Shown here one piece after another: positions 20,027 through 28,195 of a stretch of DNA of 64,000 nucleotides; within the stretch, counting starts at the first letter, position 1; every line of letters begins with the position of its first letter. This DNA comes from Pleurocapsa sp. PCC 7319 (GTDB taxonomy: Bacteria > Cyanobacteriota > Cyanobacteriia > Cyanobacteriales > Xenococcaceae): contig NZ_KB235922.1 of NCBI RefSeq assembly GCF_000332195.1, positions 2,194,211 through 2,258,210 of the forward strand, given 5' to 3'. The notes beneath the pieces were generated by a model. That model had not been told where the DNA came from and searched no databases. It saw only the letters and a program-made list of their open reading frames with translations. The position numbers and the translations under genes are program-made.

Positions 20027-20044
20027 TTCTTCTTATTAAACTTG

Positions 20045-20872
20045 TTACTTCTCGCTTTTTAATTGTGTTTTAGCCTTCTGCCACAGAGACTCCAACTCAT
20101 TGAGATCGTAATCTGTTAGGGGACGCGAGGCGAACTTTTCCATCATGGAAAGGCGTTTAATAAAGCGACTGTTAGTTCCCTGTAAGCCATCAAAGGGATC
20201 TAAATCGTACCAACGAGCAATATTGATAATGGTAAATAATAAATCACCCAATTCCGCTTGCTGATGAGCTTTATCCTCTGTTTTGAGAGCTGCTTTAAAT
20301 TCTGCCAGCTCTTCCTCAAACTTCTCCCAGACTCCTGCCGCATTTTCCCATTCAAAACCTGCTGCGGCTGCTTTTTTCGAGATTTTCATCCCTGCCATTA
20401 AAGGTGGTAAGCTGCGAGCATAACGCTTGAGTTTACGACTGAGTAACTGAGCCTGTTCTGGAGTTTCACCTTTTTCAACCGCCTTAATTTGTTCCCAATT
20501 TTGCTTAACTTCTGCTGCACTGTTAACTTCTAGATTGCCAAAAACGTGAGGATGACGACGAATCAGTTTTTCGGTAATACCAGCAGCAACCTCCTCTAAA
20601 GTAAAATCTTCAGCTTCACTGGCGATCTGAGTCTGCAATACTACCTGTAACAACAAATCACCTAACTCCTCGGCGATCGCTTGTTGATCGCCACTTTGGA
20701 TCGCATTTACTACTTCATAGGCTTCTTCAATTACATAGGGGATCAAAGTTTCTGGGGTCTGTGCCAAATCCCAAGGACATCCCCCCTCAGGCGATCGCAA
20801 TTGAGCAACTACTTCAATCAAACGTTGCAATGCATCCAGTATTGATTGATTTGTGGTCGCAGAGTAAGTCAT
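20045..20872 (-). CDS. mazG: Nucleoside triphosphate pyrophosphohydrolase MazG
   Basis: A 275-residue full-length tandem MazG. The N-terminal half contains CPWDLAQTPETLIPYVIEEAYEVVNAI and EELGDLLLQVVLQTQIA, the metal-binding E-E-x-x-E and E-L-G-D motifs. The C-terminal half repeats them (FEEELAEFKAAL...AELGDLLFTIINIARWYDLDPFDGL). It hydrolyses (d)NTPs to monophosphates and clears abnormal nucleotides. First gene of a probable two-gene transcript with the FAD oxidoreductase. Confidence 0.95.
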   Translation of the reverse strand: MTYSATTNQSILDALQRLIEVVAQLRSPEGGCPWDLAQTPETLIPYVIEEAYEVVNAIQSGDQQAIAEELGDLLLQVVLQTQIASEAEDFTLEEVAAGITEKLIRRHPHVFGNLEVNSAAEVKQNWEQIKAVEKGETPEQAQLLSRKLKRYARSLPPLMAGMKISKKAAAAGFEWENAAGVWEKFEEELAEFKAALKTEDKAHQQAELGDLLFTIINIARWYDLDPFDGLQGTNSRFIKRLSMMEKFASRPLTDYDLNELESLWQKAKTQLKSEK

Positions 20873-21126
20873 GATTAAGCAATATTAAGTAATTTGATTT
20901 TCTATAACTTTACATCACTAACGCTCTTTGTTTAATAATTGATAAAGCGACAAATCTTGATATCAAGGATCATAACTTCTTAAATAACTGACGTTAGACA
21001 GTACAACGAGAAATCAATGATTTTAATAATCGATAAAACAGAACAATGTTCCCTTTAACCCTTAACCTTTTCCCCGCCTCAACAGATTAATTAGTGCGTA
21101 ACATCAGTTAAATAATTGTGCTTTAT

Positions 21127-21486
21127 CTAATCACCAAAATATTTAATTTGTAACAATTTTATTTCTCGGAGTAATTGAAATAACTCCGAGCCAAAAGGGG
21201 TTAAATAATACTCAACTTTAGGTGGAATCTCTGCAAAAGATTTTTTTTCTAAAATACCGTAGTCTATCATTCGATTCAGACATTGATTAAGTACTTTAGT
21301 AGTTAATCCATCTGTTACTTTTACCAGTTTTCCAGGACGATTAATTCCTTGGATAATATGTTCCATCAATAATACTGTCCATTTACAACCCAAACAGTCT
21401 GCAATCATAGAGTTAAAACTGGTACGAGGGGCTTGGCTAGTCCGCGCCGCGTCATCTCGATAATTAATTTCTTCTACTGTAGCCAT
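21127..21486 (-). CDS. HxlR-family winged-helix regulator
   Basis: A 119-residue regulator with the HxlR pattern: DCLGCKWTVLLMEHI (the typical Cys followed by KW), RPGKLVKVTDGLTTKVLNQCLNRMIDYGILEKKSF in the DNA-binding helices, then PKVEYYLTPFGSELFQLL. Family members often sense thiol or aldehyde stress through the N-terminal Cys. It is divergent from the AhpD-like gene, with a 111-bp gap containing AAGTACTT and related short palindromes that could be operators (inference). Confidence 0.9.
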   Translation of the reverse strand: MATVEEINYRDDAARTSQAPRTSFNSMIADCLGCKWTVLLMEHIIQGINRPGKLVKVTDGLTTKVLNQCLNRMIDYGILEKKSFAEIPPKVEYYLTPFGSELFQLLREIKLLQIKYFGD

Positions 21487-21597
21487 AAATTACAACCAAT
21501 AAGTATCTACCTTACCCAAAAGTACTTACTAGACGATGCTCAAACAAATCACTACCATGATTAATCGTTGATTAACTAGTTTGGACAAGCATTCACT

Positions 21598-22161
21598 ATG
21601 TTTCCCCTTTTTGATGAAACTACAGCACCTGAAACAGCACGCCCCATATTAGCCAAAATTAAAGAGGAATTTAAGATGATTCCTAACTTAGAAAAAACAA
21701 TGGCTTTAGCACCAACTTTATTAGAATCCTATGCTACTTGCTGGAGTTTATTTCAGAATACATCCTTATCTCCAGTTGAGCGTCAAATAGTTTATCAGAC
21801 TGCTAATTTTGAAAACGAATGTGATTACTGTGTTCCCTGGCATACACTACTTTCTAAACAAGCCAGAATGGCCCAAGAGGATATTGAAGCTCTCCGAACT
21901 GGTGCTAAATTATCTAATACTCGTCATGAAGAATTAAGACGTTTCACACAATCCCTAATTAGTTCTAAAGGTAAAGTAGTTCAATCAGATTTAGATACTT
22001 TCTATCAAGCAGGATATACAGCTCAACAAGCTCTAGAAGTGATTTTAGGAATAGCAATCAAAACCATGAGCAATTATACAAACTCGATTACCGGTACGCC
22101 TTTAGACGATGTAGTCCAATCTTATAAATGGAAAAAACCAACTATTAAACTCAGAAAATAA
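21598..22161 (+). CDS. Carboxymuconolactone decarboxylase / AhpD-like protein
   Basis: A 187-residue all-helical protein of the CMD family. It has the redox motif ECDYCVPWH (Cys75, Cys78, His82), as in AhpD-type peroxidase-related enzymes. It likely helps detoxify peroxides or reactive electrophiles with a thiol partner. The divergent HxlR gene is the likely regulator. True decarboxylase activity is not implied by the family name. Confidence 0.88.
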   Translation: MFPLFDETTAPETARPILAKIKEEFKMIPNLEKTMALAPTLLESYATCWSLFQNTSLSPVERQIVYQTANFENECDYCVPWHTLLSKQARMAQEDIEALRTGAKLSNTRHEELRRFTQSLISSKGKVVQSDLDTFYQAGYTAQQALEVILGIAIKTMSNYTNSITGTPLDDVVQSYKWKKPTIKLRK

Positions 22162-22473
22162 CTCACTTGCTTAGTTTAACGTCAGTTTGATGAAACGATA
22201 AATTCCATAATTCATCACTTGAGAGATGCTTGTATTCCCTATGATTTCGTGGGAAGAATTGTAACTTTGAACTCCGAATTCCGAATTCCGAATTCCGAAC
22301 TCACGTTAGTTTAGCATTACGCACTAAAGTTAGGACATTTTTCTAAAAGTATCAATCAAAAAATTTTTACTCATTACTCATCACTTCCGAATCAATCAAT
22401 TTTAATGTCCTAACATTTTAATAATTGATGATTGCTAAAAGTTATGAGTAAATAAGTTAATCAAAAATTTGCT
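22162..22473. repeat. Convergent intergenic region with GAATTCC heptamers
   Basis: 312 bp between convergent genes. It contains about four tandem GAATTCC heptamers (22271-22299), typical cyanobacterial short tandem repeats. I see no gene or clear terminator elsewhere in it. Confidence 0.6.
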
Positions 22474-22875
22474 CTATCCCATCAAAATAACATTATCAAT
22501 AACGTGAATGATTCCATTATCAGCTTCAATATCTGCTTGAATTACTGTGGCATTTTTAACTTCAAAATTGCTAGAACAATCAATGGGTATAGGTGAACCT
22601 TCCACTGAAGGAACTGAATCAACCTTGTTTAAATCAGCTTTAGTTAATTTACCTGCTACGACGTGATAAGTAAGAATTCGGGCTAATTGTGGAGGGTTCT
22701 GTACTAATGTTTGAATCGTCCCTGGAGGAAGTTTGGCAAATGCAGCATCATTAGGGGCAAAAACAGTAAATGGACCTGGAGTTTTCAAAGTTTCTACTAG
22801 GTTAGCCGCTTTAACCGCAGTTACTAATGTGCTGAAGCCTTCTGTCTCTACTGCAATATCAACAATATCAGCCAT
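22474..22875 (-). CDS. Fasciclin (FAS1) domain protein
   Basis: A 133-residue single FAS1 domain covering the whole protein. FAS1 signatures are visible: [34 protein letters not shown] and [18 protein letters not shown]. There is no signal peptide, as in several cyanobacterial one-domain FAS1 proteins, so its location is uncertain. FAS1 domains usually mediate adhesion or bind small ligands. Separated by 81 bp from the next minus-strand gene. Confidence 0.93.
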   Translation of the reverse strand: MADIVDIAVETEGFSTLVTAVKAANLVETLKTPGPFTVFAPNDAAFAKLPPGTIQTLVQNPPQLARILTYHVVAGKLTKADLNKVDSVPSVEGSPIPIDCSSNFEVKNATVIQADIEADNGIIHVIDNVILMG

Positions 22876-22956
22876 ATTTTTTTTAGCTTAATGTAATTTA
22901 AAAAATGTATAGTTATTTGACTCGATCTAAATAAAAGTTAAACAACAAAATCCCAA

Positions 22957-23829
22957 TTAAACTTCTTTAGCTGCTTGGATGATTAACCTACGAGCAACGG
23001 TTTGAATTCCCGTATGTTCAAAGAAATTAGTCGAACCATCTAAAAATGCTGCTAGATAGTCTAATTTACCATCAGCCAGTTCGATAAATCCCCCTAGTTT
23101 TTGAGATAAAGTTTCGGGAGTCATCCCCAGTTTTTGGCTAAGATTATCCATCCAATCTCCGGCAGCATTAAAGCTGCGATCAATAAAGTCTTGTTTGTTT
23201 TCTCCAGGAATTAAATCTCCTACTGCATCATAAGCAGGATTACTTTGAAGATTATCTCTTTGTTCCAAGTCGTTTTTAATGCGATCAACAAAGTTAACCC
23301 CTAGTGGTAGAATGCCATCAATACATACTAAGGCAACCATACGTAAGAAAGCTTCGTTTTGATAGTTATCTTTCAGGGCAGTTGCAAACTGAACCGGGTT
23401 AAGAGTCAAACCATTAAGCTTACTAAAAACAATTAATTCAGCTACTAATTTGATTCTGAGATCGACACTTTGAATTGAATCGGCTTTGGGGGTTATTTTG
23501 TCCAGTAAGGGAATAAAACGAAAAGTATCCCCCAGTTTATCGGCAATCGCGGCTGCCGCGATCGCTTTATCGGTATTGTCTACAGTACGATATAGCCAGA
23601 TAGCAGTTTGATAGCCTCTTTTCTTTTCTTCATACAAAGCTAGGGCGCGATCGCGAATTTTGGCTATTTCTTGAGGACTAGTTACTCCAGTAATAGCTGT
23701 AATTGTCTGGTCAAATCCGACTAAATTTTCCCATTTACCAGGAACAAAGGTGCTAATTGTTCTCAGGACTTTGACAGTGATGTTGTCGGTTGGGAGATTA
23801 TCGACTAGTTCAATAATTGATTGACTCAT
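22957..23829 (-). CDS. Conserved hypothetical protein, helical
   Basis: A 290-residue mostly helical soluble protein. I do not recognise its function. It has a segment ITAITGVTSPQEIAKIRDRALALYEEKKRGYQTAIWLYRTVDNTDKAIAAAAIADKLGD and an aromatic C-terminus ending AARLII-like. It lies between the fasciclin and thioredoxin-like genes on the same strand, with gaps of 81 and 90 bp, so it may or may not share their transcript. Confidence 0.65.
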   Translation of the reverse strand: MSQSIIELVDNLPTDNITVKVLRTISTFVPGKWENLVGFDQTITAITGVTSPQEIAKIRDRALALYEEKKRGYQTAIWLYRTVDNTDKAIAAAAIADKLGDTFRFIPLLDKITPKADSIQSVDLRIKLVAELIVFSKLNGLTLNPVQFATALKDNYQNEAFLRMVALVCIDGILPLGVNFVDRIKNDLEQRDNLQSNPAYDAVGDLIPGENKQDFIDRSFNAAGDWMDNLSQKLGMTPETLSQKLGGFIELADGKLDYLAAFLDGSTNFFEHTGIQTVARRLIIQAAKEV

Positions 23830-23919
23830 ATTAAAAAGGAGAATAGATAAACGATGAAGGATGAGGAATTTTAAAGAATAAAGGCTAAGATCACTCTCAA
23901 TTGTTGCTACTTTATTCTT

Positions 23920-24228
23920 TTATCCTTGCAAAATAGCTTGTAAACGGCTACGAAATTCTCCTTTAGGATGACCACCCTTAACTTCACCGACAATTTGAAA
24001 ATCTCCTTCAGGTGATTCACAAACAAGATAGGTAGGCCATCCCATATCCTTTTTATCGGGATATTGTGCCATCAAAATCTGGCGATACTTGCGATAAGTA
24101 GCAGTATCTTGCATCTTGACATCGATAAATTCCAAATCTAGTTCCTTGGCAACTTTGGCATCGTAAAAAGACATTTTATGGCATACACCACAGTCTTCGG
24201 AAGAGAATTTTATCAAAGCTTTAGTCAT
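23920..24228 (-). CDS. Thioredoxin-like protein
   Basis: A 102-residue thioredoxin-fold protein with the redox motif DCGVCHKM (Cys13, Cys16) and a later cis-Pro region GWPTYLVC. It probably reduces disulfides or acts as a redox sensor in the cytosol. The frame is open 17 codons further upstream, but I use the ATG reading MTKALIKFSS because the fold starts there. Confidence 0.85.
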   Translation of the reverse strand: MTKALIKFSSEDCGVCHKMSFYDAKVAKELDLEFIDVKMQDTATYRKYRQILMAQYPDKKDMGWPTYLVCESPEGDFQIVGEVKGGHPKGEFRSRLQAILQG

Positions 24229-24333
24229 CGTTGATATCTTTAAATCTATACTTAAATGCTGGGTTTTACAAATCACCAAAACTATAGATATTTTACATTT
24301 TTAACCCAGCGTATTTAACTTTAATCCGTAGTT

Positions 24334-24561
24334 TCAATCCTGATGATCTATTTTGTCAGCAGTAGAAGTAGATTCAGACGATGTAGATTGATTAGACTTA
24401 GTTTCAGCAGGCTTATTATCTCCACTCTCATTATTGTTGTTATTGTAGTTAGACCATCTTTTACCTCTTTTGGAATAACGTGATGATGGTTTGCGGAATT
24501 TTCGAGCATTAATTTTGTTCCGAGCTGCTTTTTCTTTTTTAGCGTTGCGACGTTTCGCCAT
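24334..24561 (-). CDS. Small basic protein with Asn/Ser-rich tail
   Basis: A 75-residue protein. The first 36 residues are strongly basic (MAKRRNAKKEKAARNKINARKF...). The rest is Asn/Ser/Thr-rich low complexity with some acidic residues. The composition suggests a nucleic-acid or ribosome-associated protein, but I recognise no family. It follows rbp, separated by a terminator hairpin. A second frame over the same bases (up to 24590) lacks this composition and looks like a shadow. Confidence 0.6.
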   Translation of the reverse strand: MAKRRNAKKEKAARNKINARKFRKPSSRYSKRGKRWSNYNNNNNESGDNKPAETKSNQSTSSESTSTADKIDHQD

Positions 24562-24580
24562 CTGTCAATCGATCTCCATT

Positions 24581-24643
24581 GAAACAACAAAACGCTTCTA
24601 GGGAAATGCCTATGGAATTAATCCCTTTGATTCCCAGAAGCGT
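24581..24643 (-). terminator. Strong intrinsic terminator after rbp
   Basis: On the minus strand, ACGCTTCT plus GGGAA pairs with TTTCCCT plus AGAAGCGT (24592-24643). The long imperfect stem is followed by TTTTGTTGTTT. It lies 22 bp after the rbp stop and before the small basic gene. Confidence 0.75.
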
Positions 24644-24664
24644 CATTAAATTAAAGTTTGAAGC

Positions 24665-24952
24665 TTAGAAGCGATTATTTCGACGACCACCACCAAAAGA
24701 ATTTCTGTTTTCCCTGGGTCTAGCTTTATTGACTTTCATGCTCCGATCCATCCATTCAGCTCCATCTAAGGCTTGAATAGCGGTATCTTCTTCTGTTTCC
24801 GATTCCATTTCTACAAATGCAAAACCACGAACACGTCCCGTTTCACGATCGGTAGGGATATGAACTCGTTTGACAGTGCCATATTCGGCAAAGACTTCAT
24901 TTAAGTCTTCTTGATTGACATCGTAGGATAAGTTGCCTACATAAATTGACAT
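24665..24952 (-). CDS. RRM RNA-binding protein (Rbp)
   Basis: A 95-residue cyanobacterial Rbp: a single RRM with RNP2 IYVGNL (3-8) and RNP1 RGFAFVEM (42-49), then a short Gly/Arg/Asn tail. Proteins of this class bind RNA, are often cold-induced and may localise mRNAs to membranes. The upstream leader is about 190 bp and AT-rich, as usual for cold-responsive rbp genes (inference). Confidence 0.95.
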   Translation of the reverse strand: MSIYVGNLSYDVNQEDLNEVFAEYGTVKRVHIPTDRETGRVRGFAFVEMESETEEDTAIQALDGAEWMDRSMKVNKARPRENRNSFGGGRRNNRF

Positions 24953-25145
24953 AAATCGATTGTCTCCTTGATAAGTATTGCGTTGAGAGAGACGATATTA
25001 TTAGAAAAAAGCTAAATCAATACTTTGTGGCTAAACCCTGTAATACTGAAAATAAATTCTATCTTTATATCTTTATTCTCCAGCATTATACTAACACCTT
25101 TATCGAAAACAGTTCCCACTTTAGTTTTAAAGAGTTAGTTAAGTT

Positions 25146-25784
25146 ATGTATAAGCATTCCCTTTCTTCTAAGATATCCATAAGCAAAATTCTCTCCAAAA
25201 TAATTACAGTTAATCTGGGTCGCCCTCAATTGAATTTGGCTTGGTTTACCGCTTTAATTACTATCATTGGTTCAATTTGTATTCAATCTTATGCCGTGCA
25301 AGCTCCCGATGGTACAGTGGCGTTTGAATCAGCTGTCTTATTAGTAAAGAGCAGTACTACCTTCAATGGAATTAGGGTAAGACAAGCAATTTATTATTTT
25401 GACTTAGAATTACCAAATGATGTCGGTGAATCCTTACAAAAAGTGGTGTTTAAACAGCGAACGGGTGGGGATAAGATTAAATTCAGACTAGATAAAACTC
25501 AATCCTATCTGGGAGATCGTCATCAGAAACAAGAGGAACTCGATATTGCTACTTTTCATGATGAAACCACAGGAGAAATTACCGTTATATTTGACCAACC
25601 AATTCCTCCTGGCAACCGAATAACCATTGGCTTAAAGCCCAAAAGAAATCCTGATTGGGCTGGAGTATACCTATTTGGCGTAACAGCGTTTCCTACAGGC
25701 AAGAAATCTCGTGGCATGTATCTAGGGCCAGGAAGATTACAATTTTATGACAGCTTTGATAACTTTGATAGCTTTTACAGATAG
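25146..25784 (+). CDS. DUF2808 secreted/anchored protein
   Basis: A 212-residue protein with one hydrophobic N-terminal segment (about 31-52) acting as signal or anchor, so extracytoplasmic. The rest matches DUF2808: an FDLELPNDVGESLQKVVFKQRTG segment, PIPPGNRITIGLKPKRNPD and GVYLFGVTAFPTG. Function is unknown. A 14-bp sequence (GATTACTAATTACT) is repeated twice in tandem just after the stop (25791-25818). Confidence 0.85.
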   Translation: MYKHSLSSKISISKILSKIITVNLGRPQLNLAWFTALITIIGSICIQSYAVQAPDGTVAFESAVLLVKSSTTFNGIRVRQAIYYFDLELPNDVGESLQKVVFKQRTGGDKIKFRLDKTQSYLGDRHQKQEELDIATFHDETTGEITVIFDQPIPPGNRITIGLKPKRNPDWAGVYLFGVTAFPTGKKSRGMYLGPGRLQFYDSFDNFDSFYR

Positions 25785-25911
25785 TCTGATGATTACTAAT
25801 TACTGATTACTAATTACTGAACCTTCGGTTGATTCAGCACTCCTCGGTAAAATTTAATCTAGCAGCCATCAATTTTATACTTTATGAATAGAAGAATATC
25901 TATGTTTATTG

Positions 25912-26577
25912 TTACCAGTGAATTTGACTGAGAATATAACGTAGGCGATCGTAATCATCCTTTAAAAGAGTACTAAGAGTTCGACCGACATTAACTAGCC
26001 AATCTCGATTAGCCTGTCGCAGACGATAAACATCTCGCACAGCAGCAGCAACTAAAGACTCTACGGGAATGTCTTTGACTTGTAAAAGAGTTCTGAGAAA
26101 GTCTAAATTTTCAGTAAAGCGAATCACTTCTTCCGCATCGCAATGATAAACAGATTGATGAATTTGGGGAGGGCGAGGAGGTAGATATTGATACACTCGA
26201 CCTAAATTAGCGCTATTTCCATTTTCATCACTGGGCATTTCAAAACCAACAATTGCTGCTTTAAATTCAGTTTTGAGCATCGCAAATATTTGAGGCTGTT
26301 GCTCTCGTAATTCTTCTAGAGATAAGCCTAAAGCCCTAGCACGATGAACTGAATCAATCGGACTAGTCGTAACATAAGTGACGATCGCCAGAATTTTATT
26401 ACCTGATTCTTCATCAAAGGATTTAATCCAACTACCGAAAGGTGGCATCACGGGAAATTTTAAGTCTTCTGGTTCTAGGCACTGAGCCAAAAACTCGGTG
26501 GTGGAAGTTTCGATTACCTCCCCGATATGCTTGGGGTTACGACTGTCAACTGTCAACTGAGGAAGAGGAAGACGCAT
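25912..26577 (-). CDS. HAS-barrel domain protein (conserved in cyanobacteria)
   Basis: A 221-residue protein. The N-terminal part (HIGEVIETSTTEFLAQCLEP through LAIVTYVTTSPIDSVHRARALG) matches the cyanobacterial HAS-barrel proteins, whose N-terminal barrel resembles that of HerA-type ATPases. The ATPase itself is absent. The C-terminal helical part contains DVYRLRQANRDWLVNVGRTLSTLLKDDYDRLRYIL. Its role is unknown. Confidence 0.75.
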   Translation of the reverse strand: MRLPLPQLTVDSRNPKHIGEVIETSTTEFLAQCLEPEDLKFPVMPPFGSWIKSFDEESGNKILAIVTYVTTSPIDSVHRARALGLSLEELREQQPQIFAMLKTEFKAAIVGFEMPSDENGNSANLGRVYQYLPPRPPQIHQSVYHCDAEEVIRFTENLDFLRTLLQVKDIPVESLVAAAVRDVYRLRQANRDWLVNVGRTLSTLLKDDYDRLRYILSQIHW

Positions 26578-26781
26578 ATTCTATACGGATGAAGGGTGCG
26601 ACAGGAAAAACCAGAATTTACTAATTCGCTAATAATTTCTATCTTTGGTTAGGAGTTGATATTGTCAACTCCTAATTAGCAGTTAGTAGTGATTATATTT
26701 AAGCAAGTAATCAAATATGATTATGATCTTGATAGCAGAGTCACGCCATATTTATAAAGACTTTTCTTTGAGCCAAAACTG

Positions 26782-26973
26782 CTACTTTTTCTTCTTGGTT
26801 AAATCTACAGCTTCAAGTTCAGATAAATTAAAAGTGACTAGTTTATCCCAGTTACCCCCTTCAAATAATACGGCAACTCTACCATCATCTATACGTTGTA
26901 CTAAACCTTGAAAGTTGTAGTAAATGTCATCAGAATTTGTAACTTTAACAGTTGCACCAGGGAGAATAATCAT
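26782..26973 (-). CDS. ndhS: NAD(P)H-quinone oxidoreductase subunit S
   Basis: A 63-residue SH3-like protein ([13 protein letters not shown]...[37 protein letters not shown]) matching NdhS. NdhS forms part of the ferredoxin-binding site of the photosynthetic NDH-1 complex on the thylakoid membrane. The ATG start is clear and the basic C-terminus (KKKK) is usual. It marks this part of the window as photosynthetic chromosome. Confidence 0.9.
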   Translation of the reverse strand: MIILPGATVKVTNSDDIYYNFQGLVQRIDDGRVAVLFEGGNWDKLVTFNLSELEAVDLTKKKK

Positions 26974-27227
26974 ATATTAAATGCGATCGCTTTGTAGATA
27001 GAGTTTATTTTATCAAGCTTACCAAGTAAATTTTAAATTTTATCTGTGAAATTTAAATTATCTGTAAAAATATAGTTTTTTGTCAGAGACCAAGTAAATT
27101 AATGTTCCATAATTCATGTGTGTCAGTAAGCTTAGACTCACCTAGGTTGCATATATTCTGTTGCCTATTCCCTATTCCCTTTCCCAAAATCTGGGGATGC
27201 AGTTTGAATGCGTCAAAGCTTAGTCTA

Positions 27228-27917
27228 TTATTCATTAATCGCATCTAGTATTTCATCAGCAGTAGGATTATAGTTAGGCTCGGAAAGTTGTATTTTTTCT
27301 TTCCAGATATAATACACTTGCTCTAATGTACCTTCATGGTGACTCCAAGAGCCGGTATAATTACTAAAATTAAGTTTTACTAGTAACCATTCTTGCTTTG
27401 ATGAACCCAATGGTTTGGTCGCAAAGATAAATCCAGCCTCATCGTCTTGGTATTCATATAATTCTAAGGAATATAAAGAACCCTGCCAACCATATTCACC
27501 AGAAATAGTAGCTTCAATTGCTGCTCTTTCTATGGCATTTTGCGGTTGAAAAATAAAGATTTCTTCAGGTTTAGCAGTATAGATCATCGGAGACCAGCTA
27601 AACTTACTAAGCATAAATTCCGATAGTTTATATAAAGCTGTTTTATCAGTAGTCATTAACCATATTTCTGATTCAATTTGACTACTTATTGTCCACCTGA
27701 TCTGATTCTGAAATTTATGTGCTACCGCAGCAAAAGCATTATCAAGAGCTAATTTATGATCGACTCCTACATATCCTTCTTGTAATAGTTGATCGATGGT
27801 TTTGTGTGAAGGAAAGGGATTTTTATAGGAAAAGTCATAATGTATTGGTCTGGCTTTAAGATGATTTTTTGCATCAGTTGCACCGTAGTTCAAGTTATTT
27901 ACCTGATCATTTTGCAT
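27228..27917 (-). CDS. Hypothetical protein
   Basis: A 229-residue soluble protein I do not recognise. It is rich in aromatic residues and acidic overall, with a helical N-terminal half (IDQLLQEGYVGVDHKLALDNAFAAVAHKF) and a strand-rich C-terminal half. A strong Shine-Dalgarno (GGAGGTGAG) precedes the ATG and supports expression. It stands alone, and the 278 bp upstream to the hybrid kinase is AT-rich with no other feature seen. Confidence 0.65.
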   Translation of the reverse strand: MQNDQVNNLNYGATDAKNHLKARPIHYDFSYKNPFPSHKTIDQLLQEGYVGVDHKLALDNAFAAVAHKFQNQIRWTISSQIESEIWLMTTDKTALYKLSEFMLSKFSWSPMIYTAKPEEIFIFQPQNAIERAAIEATISGEYGWQGSLYSLELYEYQDDEAGFIFATKPLGSSKQEWLLVKLNFSNYTGSWSHHEGTLEQVYYIWKEKIQLSEPNYNPTADEILDAINE

Positions 27918-28195
27918 AATAAATGCTCACCTCCAGAGAACTTATTTCTATTGTTCCCTAAAAAAATATTAAACATACAGACCAAAATCAAATAAACTCA
28001 AATTGTATACAGTATCAGAGAAGTATTGTTGAAGACCGCTTGATGATCTCGATAAGTCATTCAAATATATTTGAATAACAGTTTATTATTTATGAAAATA
28101 ATATCCTGACCAATAGTAATTTTTAGGCAATAGCAGGGAATAATATTTTTAGTAAATATGAATGCATCAGCTAGCTTTCTTCAACTTAAGTCCCA

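Noticed and set aside
22271-22299. GAATTCC repeats as iterons of an origin
   Set aside because: Only about four units, in a convergent chromosomal gap with no replication gene nearby.
24348-24590. 80-codon frame overlapping the small basic protein
   Set aside because: Lower-quality composition and poor start context. The 75-residue frame on the same bases is the better choice.
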